Assembly (NCBI RefSeq): GCF_028471905.1
Contig: NZ_CP116902.1
Span: 1,586,501 to 1,650,500 of the forward strand
DNA: 64,000 nt
Origin: Aneurinibacillus uraniidurans
GTDB taxonomy: Bacteria; Bacillota; Bacilli; Aneurinibacillales; Aneurinibacillaceae
Direction of reading: 5' to 3'
Shown here: positions 34,291-42,242 of the stretch, piece after piece
Position numbering within the stretch: the stretch's first letter is position 1
Layout: the number at the start of each line of letters is the position of its first letter
The notes under the pieces: model-generated
The model's input: only the letters and a program-made list of their open reading frames with translations
What the model was told of the DNA's origin: nothing
Database searches by the model: none
Position numbers and translations under genes: made by a program

Positions 34291-35760
34291 TCAGTTGAAG
34301 GCGAGTTCAATAATCTCTACCTTCTTGTTCTTGCGATTTTTTCGCTGCTCGTCAGGAAGGTCCACGACCATTCGTTTCACCAACAAGTATGCCATGTGCT
34401 TCTTCTCCTCCGGGCTGGCATACGGCCATACACGTCTTGTGTTCATGATGATCTCAATTAAATCTTCTTTAGACAACGCTTTTTCCTGTACGTTGTACGA
34501 TTCAAGTTTTTGCTTAATGCTCGTTTCTTTCTCTCGTAGCTCCCCGATCCTTTCACGCAATTCCTCCAGTTCAATCAGTCCTTCTGAGAAAGCAATTTGA
34601 AGTCGCTTACGCCGATCATTCATCTTCTGCAATTCAGCTTCCAGAAGCTCATGTTCCAAGCGTTCTTTTTTTTGCGGTGTCTTTCGTGTAGACTGGGCAA
34701 CTGTTGAATAAGAGTCGGACATCTCATCCAACTTTTCTGTGAATGCTTCCTCGACAAAGTAATCAGTCAGCGCCGGACAGTCGCATTTTTTGAGCTTGAC
34801 GTTCTGGCATAGATATTGCCGAATCACATATCCACTTTTTTTGCTGATGGTGTGACCTACCATGCTGCTCCCACATCGAGCGCAACGGAGAAGGCCGGAG
34901 AAAACATATGTAGACGTCACTTGTCGGGGATGCATAGGGCGCTTACGCTGCATGATCAGTTGTGCCTGTTCGAACGTTTCTTTCTCGATGATGGTTGGAT
35001 ATACACCTTCGAGTAGAATCCAATCCTCAGGGGCGTTGATCTTGGTTCCATTTCCATATTCTTTGTAGTTCCAACGCAGAGAGCCGTAATAAGCAGGGTT
35101 GTTGAGGATATCAAAAATCGCGGTGCGTTTGAACTCGTTACCTTTCTTAGTACGGTAGCCCAGTTGGTTGCATTCTACGGCGATGGAGACCATGCCAGCA
35201 CCTTGTAGGTATCGGTCATATATATAACGTACAACAATAGCTTCTTTTTCATTTACGACAAGTTTTTGATCAACAAGTTCAAAACCGAATGGAGGGGGGG
35301 CACCAGGACGCTTCGCTTGGCGCACCATTTGCTCCATACCGAAGCGAACACGTTCCGCTAGATTCTCCCTTTCCCATTGTGCCAACGCGGCTACAAGGGT
35401 CAGGAACAGGCGTCCGATAGCACTGGTCGTATCGTATACCTCGGTTGCGGATTTGAACTTTACATCGTACTTCTCGAAGTCTTGCAGAAGCTGATACAAA
35501 TCCAATACAGAACGGGTGAGGCGATCCAGGCGGTATACGAGTACGATGTCAACTTTTCTGCTGCTGATATCGTGCATCATGCGTTGCAGCTCTGGGCGGT
35601 TTGTATCCTTTGCTGATACACCTTCTTCGATGTAGTAGTCAAATATGTCCCAGTCCTGCGATTGAACATATTGGGTCAGCCGTTCCTTCTGGGCAGGTAT
35701 CGAGAAACCTTCTTTCGCTTGTTCATCTGTAGATACACGAATGTACAGGGAGACTCTCAT
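34291..35760 (-). CDS. Large serine recombinase (SpoIVCA-like), probable excisionase of the sleL element
   Basis: The 489 residues contain a resolvase catalytic domain (1-145; YIRVSTDEQ with Ser10 as nucleophile, VYRLDRLTRS with catalytic arginines), a Recombinase domain (about 155-260), a zinc-ribbon (LLRCARCGSSM ... CDC) and a coiled coil (about 360-430). The length is close to SpoIVCA (500 aa), which excises skin from sigK. The gene is intact, with TAGGAG before the ATG. Being 1.1 kb from one end of the element, it is the obvious candidate to rejoin sleL. A possible sigma-E/K -10 box lies about 205 bp upstream. Confidence 0.92.
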   Translation of the reverse strand: MRVSLYIRVSTDEQAKEGFSIPAQKERLTQYVQSQDWDIFDYYIEEGVSAKDTNRPELQRMMHDISSRKVDIVLVYRLDRLTRSVLDLYQLLQDFEKYDVKFKSATEVYDTTSAIGRLFLTLVAALAQWERENLAERVRFGMEQMVRQAKRPGAPPPFGFELVDQKLVVNEKEAIVVRYIYDRYLQGAGMVSIAVECNQLGYRTKKGNEFKRTAIFDILNNPAYYGSLRWNYKEYGNGTKINAPEDWILLEGVYPTIIEKETFEQAQLIMQRKRPMHPRQVTSTYVFSGLLRCARCGSSMVGHTISKKSGYVIRQYLCQNVKLKKCDCPALTDYFVEEAFTEKLDEMSDSYSTVAQSTRKTPQKKERLEHELLEAELQKMNDRRKRLQIAFSEGLIELEELRERIGELREKETSIKQKLESYNVQEKALSKEDLIEIIMNTRRVWPYASPEEKKHMAYLLVKRMVVDLPDEQRKNRKNKKVEIIELAFN

Positions 35761-35772
35761 AAATAATCACTC

Positions 35773-36009
35773 CTAAAGGTAGAGAGAAGGTGGATTTTTC
35801 TTATTAAAGTTTCTGATTCCGCTTCTTGTAAGTAACCAGTAGTCATACATGTCATCGTAACTTTTGTATTTAATGTTATGTACATGCTGCATTTTCTTTC
35901 CTGTGTTTAATGCAGTGTACTCAATGAACTGCGTAAAACTTACTTTTATTTCACTCAAATTCGATACTGTATGCGATTGTGAAAGAAAGAAGAGATAGCA
36001 AAAAATCAT
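35773..36009 (-). CDS. Small hypothetical protein just upstream of the recombinase (78 aa)
   Basis: The ATG at 36009 has GAGGA seven bases upstream. A second possible start is the ATG at the MQHVHNIKYKSYDD segment, with GGAAAG nearby. The first half is hydrophobic; the second half is basic and aromatic-rich. It is 13 bases before the recombinase start region and so may be co-transcribed. A recombination directionality factor is a possibility, based only on position and size. Confidence 0.4.
   Translation of the reverse strand: MIFCYLFFLSQSHTVSNLSEIKVSFTQFIEYTALNTGKKMQHVHNIKYKSYDDMYDYWLLTRSGIRNFNKKNPPSLYL
35966..35973 (-). promoter_or_regulatory. CATACAGT, possible sigma-E/sigma-K -10 element upstream of the recombinase
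   Basis: On the minus strand CATACAGTA matches the -10 consensus of sigma-E (CATACAnT) and of sigma-K (CATAnnnTA). A good -35 element is not evident, so this is a weak call. A mother-cell promoter here would fit developmentally timed excision. Confidence 0.3.
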
Positions 36010-36061
36010 AGGGCAGTCCTCATTGTCCTACACCATATCCTGTTACAGGGAGGGGGGGGAT

Positions 36062-36247
36062 ATGGATATGCAACCAGTTCACACCATGATTGTTTCCGGA
36101 ACGCGTGTTATTTTTAACTCGCCGCCTGAGGAAACATTTGGGAGGTACTTTGATTATCTTGCAAATTCAGGCATCCCAGAGCGCGTTAAAGCCGCGGAAG
36201 AAAAAGAAAGAGCTGAGCAAGAGATTGCCAAGTCTGTTACCGGGTAA
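36062..36247 (+). CDS. Small hypothetical protein (61 aa)
   Basis: GGGAGGGGGG precedes the ATG at 36062 (an ATG at 36068 is also possible). The product is MDMQPVHTMIVSGTRVIFNSPP... with an acidic helical C-terminus rich in Glu/Lys/Ala. No family is recognised. Divergent from the recombinase operon. Confidence 0.5.
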   Translation: MDMQPVHTMIVSGTRVIFNSPPEETFGRYFDYLANSGIPERVKAAEEKERAEQEIAKSVTG

Positions 36248-36265
36248 CTAATTCCCGGGCTTTTT
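36239..36265 (+). terminator. Weak terminator
   Basis: CCGGG and CCCGG form a short stem around an AT loop, followed by GCTTTTTC. It overlaps the end of the preceding small gene. Confidence 0.45.
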
Positions 36266-36309
36266 CTCAAGGACAAGCTTTGAAAATTGAATAGCAAGGA
36301 GGAAACTGC

Positions 36310-36567
36310 ATGACCTCACAACATATGCTCGAAAAGCTGGAAGAAGAAACAGAGGAAATGCTAGGCAAGATTAAGCAAGCTCGACGCGCGCTGATCAATA
36401 GCCGGAAAGAGTCGAGCTGATGCAAAGATACGAGTGCTTCCGTTAGTGGATGGTTCCGAGAAATGATCGATGTGGCCCATGTGGTCCAGAATGAAAGTAT
36501 GGCATTGGTTAGAGATAACAATGCTAGATCGGGTTATGGTATGGTCTATCGGTATGAGCGTACCTAG
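36310..36567 (+). CDS. Small gene with internal in-frame TGA (36 aa, then 48 more in frame)
   Basis: GCAAGGAGG precedes the ATG. The first 36 residues (MTSQHMLEKLEEETEEMLGK...) form a charged helix ending at TGA (36418-36420). The same frame then stays open for 48 codons (...SASVSGWFREMIDVAHVVQNES...) to TAG at 36567. Either the gene is a 36-residue protein or an 85-residue one broken by a nonsense change. The rest of this gap to 36744 holds only a doubtful 57-codon GTG frame (36585-36758) that runs into the terminator of the next gene. Confidence 0.4.
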
Positions 36568-36717
36568 TGGAGTGAGTTGAAGCAGTGGAAAAAGCGTGGA
36601 CGGAAAGTGATTGTATAGACGGTTGTCTGCCGGTGTTGAGTGTGCTGGCAGGTTCGCCAATCTGCGGTTTTGCGAAAAGCAAGGCGATGGATGAAACAAA
36701 AAGAGGAATAGGTGCAC

Positions 36718-36754
36718 AGAAAAAACCAGTAAGCTTTACTGGGCTCACTGGTTA
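36718..36754 (-). terminator. Terminator of the signal-peptidase-like lipoprotein gene
   Basis: On the minus strand AACCAGT and ACTGGTT pair, followed by TTTTTTC. The stem overlaps the gene's last codons. Confidence 0.7.
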
Positions 36755-37233
36755 CTAGAAATTTTCCTAACAACCTTACCGATGATGTGTTCCATCTTTA
36801 TAGAACCTAAGAATCGACTATCTAGGCTATTTCGGCGATTATCACCTAGCACAAACACTTCTCCTTGAGGAATTGTGTATGGGCCAAAGTCTCCTGTAAT
36901 TTGAAGTGTTTTATCTTGCTTTGCTTCTAGCTTGTATTCAGCTAAATAAGGTTCATCAATCGGATTGTTGTTTATGTACAGGATATCATTTTTATACTCA
37001 ATGGTTTCACCGGGGAGGCTGATTACTCGCTTGACATATTTTTTAGTATCTTCAACCTTAAATAAAATTACATCACCGCGTGTAACGGGATGATCTTGGT
37101 AGTAATTCTTATCTACAACGAATTTTTCTCCATCCTGTAAAAAGGGTGCCATACCATTGCTTGTTGAAGTGAATGTACTTTCGCAGGCTACTAAGGAAAA
37201 AATGAGCATTAAAATAATAGCTAAAATTTTCAT
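36745..37233 (-). CDS. Signal peptidase I-like lipoprotein lacking the catalytic serine
   Basis: The 162 residues match the S26 signal peptidase fold: VKRVISLPGE holds the catalytic Lys, and VLGDNRRNSLDSR is the GDNRxxSxDSR box. The active-site SMxPT motif reads GMAPF instead, so the nucleophile is Gly (codon GGT, one base from Ser AGT). The N-terminus is a lipoprotein signal (MKILAIILMLIFSLVAC) in place of the usual membrane anchor. It is probably an inactive, lipid-anchored relative. AGGGGGATAC precedes the ATG. An apparently active homologue lies at 38768. Confidence 0.78.
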   Translation of the reverse strand: MKILAIILMLIFSLVACESTFTSTSNGMAPFLQDGEKFVVDKNYYQDHPVTRGDVILFKVEDTKKYVKRVISLPGETIEYKNDILYINNNPIDEPYLAEYKLEAKQDKTLQITGDFGPYTIPQGEVFVLGDNRRNSLDSRFLGSIKMEHIIGKVVRKISSNQ

Positions 37234-37384
37234 GTATCCCCCTGATTGATACCTATTTTTTCCTAATCATAGCATAAATACAAAAATGGATAAATATTAC
37301 TTCCGACTTAGCTAATATAAGATTTCGCAAAACAGGCCATTTTGTAAATAAAAAGGGTCGGTATATATCAGCAACTATTTATGA

Positions 37385-37525
37385 TTAATGAACCAACATA
37401 ATAATTCGCTCGGTTTCGTTGAAAAACACGAGTTTCCAAACATTATTGTCATATATTTCTCTAACCACATTATACGTTTTCCCATAATAATCGACTGTTC
37501 CTAAGTTTACAGTTTTAATAATCAT
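37385..37525 (-). CDS. Small hypothetical protein (46 aa)
   Basis: AAAGGA precedes the ATG at 37525, giving MIIKTVNLGTVDYYGKTYNVVREIYDNNVWKLVFFNETERIIMLVH, likely a small beta-sheet protein. A longer in-frame version reaches 37588 without a ribosome site. No family is recognised. Confidence 0.35.
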   Translation of the reverse strand: MIIKTVNLGTVDYYGKTYNVVREIYDNNVWKLVFFNETERIIMLVH

Positions 37526-37742
37526 ATATGGTCCTTTCTTAAAACCTAGAAACTTTTTTATGTTAGTGTTTGTGCCGTTTTGTATCAATCTGTAAATGAT
37601 TCCAATCCGTTTAACACATAAGAAAGAACTGATGCAAACCGACTCAAGTAGGGGGAGTAAGTGAGATGATCAATCTTATACACTATAATATGCATAAAAA
37701 CTGTATAAATGTTACGAGTGGCTTTGTGAAAGGAGCGGGAGA

Positions 37743-38138
37743 ATGCGAGAGCTGAAGTTTCGAGTGTGGGATAAAGACTTAAATAAGATGCATGTATGTG
37801 GAGAAAACTCACACGATAGCATTGGTTTTACATGTGACGGGTCTGTTTATTACTGCAACTTGCAGAATGGTTGCGGAAGTATGCCGGACGGAAGTGGAAC
37901 TTACGATTTAATGCAATACACTGGCTTGAGGGACAAGAACGGTCGGGAGATTTATGAGGGGGATATTCTCGAATACAAAGCGATCTTTTCTGATGACAAT
38001 GAACGAGGTTTTGTGGGGTACAACGAGTACGCCGAATAGTCCGTAAATAATTGGTTGCTTAATAAGCTCTTCAGACGCGCTGAGATCATTGGAAACATAC
38101 ACGCTAACTCGGAGCTGCTGAAAGGGGAGAAGGTATGA
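37743..38138 (+). pseudogene. YopX-family phage protein interrupted by an in-frame TAG
   Basis: Residues 1-98 match YopX (MRELKFRVWDKDLNKM..., LMQYTGLRDKNGREIYEGDILEY). TAG at 38037-38039 stops the frame. The same frame continues for 32 sense codons with the typical YopX ending (AEIIGNIHANSELLKGEKV) to TGA at 38138. The total of 131 codons is the normal family length, so a single nonsense change is the simplest account. AGGAGCGGGAG precedes the ATG. It marks phage ancestry in the element. Confidence 0.78.
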
Positions 38139-38149
38139 GTTTTACTACA

Positions 38150-38416
38150 TCAGCTTTGCTTTTTGACCATGCTCACAGCTATACAAATAAATTTGTAAAT
38201 GGCATAAACACCTAAAATACCATGAATGATTGTCAGCACAGTAATACCAGGTGGTACTCTACCGGAACCACTTAACATTGAAATAAAAATCCATACATAT
38301 AGTGTAGTGCTTATAATCACGTCAAAAATTGCTAATACCCACCTTTTTGAACCAAGTAGTAGTAGAGGTATTAAGAAGTAAGTAGGTAAGAGCCATTCAT
38401 AAAGTAAGGAAATCAT
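38150..38416 (-). CDS. Small membrane protein (88 aa)
   Basis: AGGGGTGAAG precedes the ATG. Two to three hydrophobic segments span most of the protein (LLYEWLLPTYFLIPLLLLG, VLAIFDVIISTTLYVWIFI, VLTIIHGILGVYAIYKFICIAV). No family is recognised. Confidence 0.55.
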   Translation of the reverse strand: MISLLYEWLLPTYFLIPLLLLGSKRWVLAIFDVIISTTLYVWIFISMLSGSGRVPPGITVLTIIHGILGVYAIYKFICIAVSMVKKQS

Positions 38417-38451
38417 AACTTCACCCCTGTTTGTTATAGCTAAAAACCCTC

Positions 38452-38604
38452 TTATCTGGTAGCGTTAGGGTACTCTTTATAGTCGTAAACGATGGTTGTG
38501 CCATAACCGTTGTATTGTTGGTTGGCTTCAGATATAAGAATCACCTTCGGATTAGATTTAACTTCTATATCATAGCAGATGAAGATCGAGGGAAGTAGGT
38601 TCGG
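38452..38604 (-). pseudogene. C-terminal gene fragment, copy 1 of a decayed duplicated gene
   Basis: Reading minus, the frame gives ...ICYDIEVKSNPKVILISEANQQYNGYGTTIVYDYKEYPNATR followed by a stop at 38452. A TAG lies upstream in frame and no start or ribosome site is present. The same C-terminus, diverged, occurs at 39693-39811. The parent protein is not recognised. The rest of the 350-bp gap holds only AT-rich sequence before the signal peptidase gene. Confidence 0.45.
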
Positions 38605-38767
38605 CCCCTAAAGTTTGCATCAGAAGATAAGCAAAGGGCTATGCCGAGAAGAGTATTCTTTTTTAATTGGAAAAAATAGAAACTTCCCCTTATCTTTTTC
38701 GTTTAAATAAATGGAAGGATAAAACTTATAAATGTACTAAGGAGTATAAAATAATGGAGGTATGTTT

Positions 38768-39307
38768 ATGAAGTGGATCAAGGAGTTTTCAGAATGGATT
38801 ATCATTCCTTTTATTCTTGTGGTATCAATTACTACCTTTGTGATTCAACCGACTGAAGTTTTAGGAAGCTCAATGGAACCAACTTTGCATAATGAAGATC
38901 GAGTCTACATATCGAAAATATCACATACATTAAATTATGAACCGGATTATGGAGATATCGTAATTATTGATAGTCACATTAATAGTGATCATACACTTAA
39001 GGAAGACATCATAGAAAACCCTATTATTTCGCTTATCTATCAAAATCAGGACCATAATGTTTGGATAAAAAGAGTAGTAGGAAAGTCGGGAGATACGTTG
39101 GAATTTAAAGATAATAAGGTTTATAGAAATGGCAAGCTTTTAGAAGAACCATACATAAAAGAAGCGATGCTGGATAATCCTGATAGAACAGTTGTTGTTC
39201 CAGAAAATCATGTTTTTGTTATGGGAGATAACAGAAACAATAGTAGCGATAGCAGGATTATAGGTTGTGTACCACTCGATCATATTCTAGGGAAAAGGTT
39301 ATTTTGA
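38768..39307 (+). CDS. Signal peptidase I
   Basis: The 179 residues contain one N-terminal membrane anchor (about 8-28), the catalytic Ser in GSSMEPTL, the catalytic Lys in WIKRVVGKSGD and the MGDNRNNSSDSR box. It removes signal peptides on the outer face of the membrane. The second of two close ATGs (38768) is chosen because GGAGGT lies six bases before it and directly abuts the first (38762). It is followed by a 42-residue gene and flanked by two copies of a decayed gene. Confidence 0.85.
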   Translation: MKWIKEFSEWIIIPFILVVSITTFVIQPTEVLGSSMEPTLHNEDRVYISKISHTLNYEPDYGDIVIIDSHINSDHTLKEDIIENPIISLIYQNQDHNVWIKRVVGKSGDTLEFKDNKVYRNGKLLEEPYIKEAMLDNPDRTVVVPENHVFVMGDNRNNSSDSRIIGCVPLDHILGKRLF

Positions 39308-39459
39308 AAATTTTATAATACAGTAGACATTTGGCCACTTTCGGAAATGGATTTTTCTTTTACCCTAAAACGGAGATTTGTAATTCAAATTACATTTTCA
39401 TCTTAATATATCCTGTTAGAATATATTTATCAATGGCGATATAGAAAGGAGGTTTTAAC

Positions 39460-39588
39460 ATGATTCCGATGATGCCTAGATTGAAAGACGGAGTAAAACG
39501 TCCTTTTAGCATTACAACAACTCCTTCTCAAGCTTTCGCACAATTGCTTAAAAAGAATGAGCAGTTGAGAGTTGTTGTTACGAAGTAA
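39460..39588 (+). CDS. Small hypothetical protein (42 aa)
   Basis: GAAAGGAGG lies seven bases before the ATG and a terminator follows, so expression is likely. The product is MIPMMPRLKDGVKRPFSITT... ending LRVVVTK; it is basic, with no membrane segment. Not recognised. Confidence 0.5.
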   Translation: MIPMMPRLKDGVKRPFSITTTPSQAFAQLLKKNEQLRVVVTK

Positions 39589-39597
39589 ATGCCAACC

Positions 39598-39640
39598 GAA
39601 AAAGGCTTACCTTCATGATTCGTGAGGTAGGTCTTTTTCT
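39598..39640 (+). terminator. Rho-independent terminator
   Basis: AAAGGCTTACCT and AGGTAGGTCTTTTT form a stem with one mismatch and a T tail. Confidence 0.7.
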
Positions 39641-39692
39641 TTTGCATAACGTTACAACCGAGCCAGCGCAACAGTGTAATGAAACAGTCACT

Positions 39693-39811
39693 TCATCTAT
39701 ACCGTTCGATGGTTGTGTCATAACCGTTGTATTCTTGATTGGTTTCGGTCAAGGCGATCACCCTTATATTGGATTTAGCTTCTATATCATAGAAGATCAG
39801 TAGTAAGGGAG
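39693..39811 (-). pseudogene. C-terminal gene fragment, copy 2 of a decayed duplicated gene
   Basis: The minus frame reads ...LLLIFYDIEAKSNIRVIALTETNQEYNGYDTTIERYR and stops at 39693. It aligns with the fragment at 38452 over about 35 residues. No start is visible. Nothing else was found in the 335-bp gap between 39589 and 39923 apart from the terminator at its left. Confidence 0.4.
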
Positions 39812-39923
39812 GTAGATACTATGTAACGTTAAAATCCAGTATTATACTGTTGATTCCTCAAAAGGTAATAACAACCTAATATAGAATATATTTATATATT
39901 GGGTTGAGGGGGAATTAATTAAA

Positions 39924-40622
39924 ATGGTTAAATTTTGGGCTAATCTTTTGGTCATTCTATTTATGCTAATATTCGTAATGGGGTGTACATCTACCAGAAG
40001 CTCACAGACATCTGGTGAAAGTCCCAAGATATCCACTAAGAGCCAGAAAAAGTCTGAAGAGTGGATCAAGGCAGAGGTGACGAATGGGCGCCACAAGTAT
40101 AGTTATAAGGTCCCGGGGTGGAGTGAACCGGCTTCAAAAGAGTTTTTTGATGAAATGTCAAAGGTGTCTACCGGAATTGCAGAAGAAACAGGAGGATTGA
40201 AGTTTAACTCTGCATTTTTTTTGGACAAGAATCATTCTCCTAAACATAAAATACCTTGGGTAGCAGTTACAGTTTTTGATGATAGTAATAAAAATTTTGA
40301 AATGTACAGTACCATAGTAAAGGAATATGAATTTCTCAAAAAAAAAGCTGGTGCAGTTGTTTGTGAAAATAATGCAGAATTGATAGAAGCCATTCATAAG
40401 CAACCCCATAGAAGCATAATAATCTCCAAGGACAAAAAAGCGCTGTTTTATAAATTCGTGGATGTGGATGAACTAGAAAATGAGAAATATGTGAGCTTTA
40501 CAATTATATATATAGGTGAGAACTCTGCGGTTTATTTTACCTTCTTAGAGAAAGAGAAAGAGTTCAAAAAACAATTACCAATGTTTTTGAAGATTGGAGA
40601 TACAGTCACTCTAGTAAAGTGA
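39924..40622 (+). CDS. Lipoprotein, paralogue A (232 aa)
   Basis: MVKFWANLLVILFMLIFVMGC is a lipoprotein signal with lipobox VMGC, followed by a Ser/Thr/Lys linker and a globular domain (about 48-232). Its C-terminus (KEKEFKKQLPMFLKIGDTVTLVK) is shared with the next gene. Family unknown; likely surface-exposed. GAGGGGG lies 13 bases before the ATG. Low-GC codon use fits the element. Confidence 0.7.
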   Translation: MVKFWANLLVILFMLIFVMGCTSTRSSQTSGESPKISTKSQKKSEEWIKAEVTNGRHKYSYKVPGWSEPASKEFFDEMSKVSTGIAEETGGLKFNSAFFLDKNHSPKHKIPWVAVTVFDDSNKNFEMYSTIVKEYEFLKKKAGAVVCENNAELIEAIHKQPHRSIIISKDKKALFYKFVDVDELENEKYVSFTIIYIGENSAVYFTFLEKEKEFKKQLPMFLKIGDTVTLVK

Positions 40623-40808
40623 AGTTATGACGTCCTAAGCATGACGTAAAAAGTTTTTTTATTTTGCACTCGTAGGCGCGAACTACGAGGTCACAAGGGT
40701 TAACGGGAATAAAACAAGATAAATCAAGTGGGTATAAAGCCATTTTTATGCCAGGTTTTTTAAGTGAATAGTCATGTGTAGTTATCGCCCTCCTCCTTCT
40801 TTTTGATC

Positions 40809-40878
40809 ATATAAATTACATATATGTAAAAAAATACATTTTAAAGAAGGAGAAAATTTCACCGCATGTAATTTATAT
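40809..40878. promoter_or_regulatory. 13-bp perfect inverted repeat in the leader of lipoprotein B
   Basis: ATATAAATTACAT (40809-40821) and ATGTAATTTATAT (40866-40878) flank a 44-base AT-rich stretch, ending 30 bases before the start of the next gene. It could be a leader hairpin or a split operator. The remainder of the gap from 40623 has a weak ACGTC/GACGT terminator followed by T7 near 40645-40662. Confidence 0.45.
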
Positions 40879-40908
40879 AAGGTGATTAAAAGGGGGATGT
40901 TTACTAAA

Positions 40909-41547
40909 ATGGTTAAATTAAGGTTTTTATTTTGGGTGATTGCTTTTATGCTAATGTTTCTGGTGGGGTGTACCTCTACCGAAAGTTCACAGAAACCTGT
41001 AGAAAATTCTAAAGTACTTGTCGATCATCCGGAAAAATCTAAAGAAAGCCCGAAAGCAACTAATGAATCTTGGATAACATCTGAACTTCCAACCTATAAA
41101 TTTCAGGTTCCTTCAAGTAGCAAGACGCTGACTCAAAAGTACGTGAAGGAAATAGAGTCTAACATGCAAGCAGGATTCCTTATTGGCGAGGCAATGTTAT
41201 TAGTTGGTGAGTATAAGGAAGGCACACAATTCTTTGATGCATATAATACAGGTGCATTAGAGCAGAAAATTAATTTGCTGGATAAGGAACATAAATTAGC
41301 TGTTGCTAAAAATCAGAAGGAATTGAATACAGCGATACAAACTGCTAAAGCAGACAAGTGGATACTCTACAAAAATAAAAACACAAAATTTTTTGTTCAA
41401 GATCAGGGAACTTTAAGACAGCTATTTGTTGTTTATTTAAGAGATAATTCAATGGTTATTATGCTGTTTGCTGTTGAGAAAAAAGAGTTTAACAAGAATG
41501 TACCACTATTTTTAAAGATCACAGATACAATTTCCTTTAAAAAGTAG
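40909..41547 (+). CDS. Lipoprotein, paralogue B (212 aa)
   Basis: MVKLRFLFWVIAFMLMFLVGC is a lipoprotein signal. The mature part aligns with paralogue A at the C-terminus (KKEFNKNVPLFLKITDTISFKK against KEFKKQLPMFLKIGDTVTLVK) and through the ESSQK/RSSQT linker. The start at 40909 is chosen by alignment with paralogue A, both having a G-rich ribosome site 12-13 bases upstream. The tandem duplication is old, since identity is low in the middle. Confidence 0.68.
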   Translation: MVKLRFLFWVIAFMLMFLVGCTSTESSQKPVENSKVLVDHPEKSKESPKATNESWITSELPTYKFQVPSSSKTLTQKYVKEIESNMQAGFLIGEAMLLVGEYKEGTQFFDAYNTGALEQKINLLDKEHKLAVAKNQKELNTAIQTAKADKWILYKNKNTKFFVQDQGTLRQLFVVYLRDNSMVIMLFAVEKKEFNKNVPLFLKITDTISFKK

Positions 41548-41588
41548 AGCGAGAGTATCTCTGTCCTATGATATTACCCCCTTTAGGT

Positions 41589-42242
41589 TGACAGTGTGAA
41601 AAAGCCCATTGTTATAATGGACCTTTCACAGTTAACTAGAGGGGATTTTTCATGGCTAAAAAAGGACAGATGTTTCAACGATATACGATCGAATTCAAAG
41701 CAGAAGCCGTTCAACTTTATGAAAAGGGAGGGATGAGTTATCAGGCTGTGGCTGATCAGTTGGGTATCAAAAGTAGTACACAAGTAAAGCAATGGGTTAA
41801 GAAGCATCGGAATGATGAAACATTTGAAGATAAAAGAGGAAAAGGAACGGCTTGGAGAAAAGATCTCAAAAAAGAGCGATTCCAAGTAATTCGCGAACTG
41901 AGTTCTGCTTATCGCTTATGTTGGTTGCTTACCATTGCTCAAGTGTCACGCCAACAGACAGAACAGAAATTGAAAGCACATATCCAGGCGATCCACAAAC
42001 AGCACCCGTACTACGGCTATTTGCGTATGACGGTTGTTCTTCAAGAAGGAGGATATCGAGTCAATCATAAGCGTGTTTATCGCCTAAGTGTACGTCAATG
42101 GACGAACTTCATCAAGTAGTCGGGGAATATATTATCTTTTACAACAAAGAACGGTTCCAGAAAAAACTTGGCCACCTATCCCCGATTGAATATCGAGAAA
42201 AGATGGTCGCATAAAAAATATAGGCTTTTTTAGTACTGTCTA
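41589..42242 (+). mobile_element. Decayed IS3-family (IS150-like) insertion sequence, about 654 bp
   Basis: The ends are imperfect inverted repeats: TGACAGTGTGAAAAAGCCC at the left and, reversed, TAGACAGTACTAAAAAAGCC at the right. Inside are an orfA start (41652), a piece of orfB (HKQHPYYGYLRMTVVLQEGGYRVNHKRVYRL) fused to it by deletion, and the orfB C-terminus in another frame (42098-42214, GEYIIFYNKERFQKKLGHLSPIEYREKM). The catalytic DDE core is gone, so the copy is dead. Confidence 0.78.
41652..42119 (+). pseudogene. IS3-family transposase remnant (orfA fused to truncated orfB)
   Basis: Residues 1-70 are the orfA helix-turn-helix (YTIEFKAEAVQLYEKGGMSYQAVADQLGIKSSTQVKQWVKKH). From about residue 80 the frame enters orfB-like sequence (LKAHIQAIHKQHPYYGYLRMT) and stops early after a frame slip. 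AGAGGGG precedes the ATG. Confidence 0.8.

Noticed and set aside
36585-36758. 57-codon plus-strand GTG frame
   Set aside because: It ends inside the terminator and last codons of the convergent signal peptidase-like gene, and its sequence is not protein-like.
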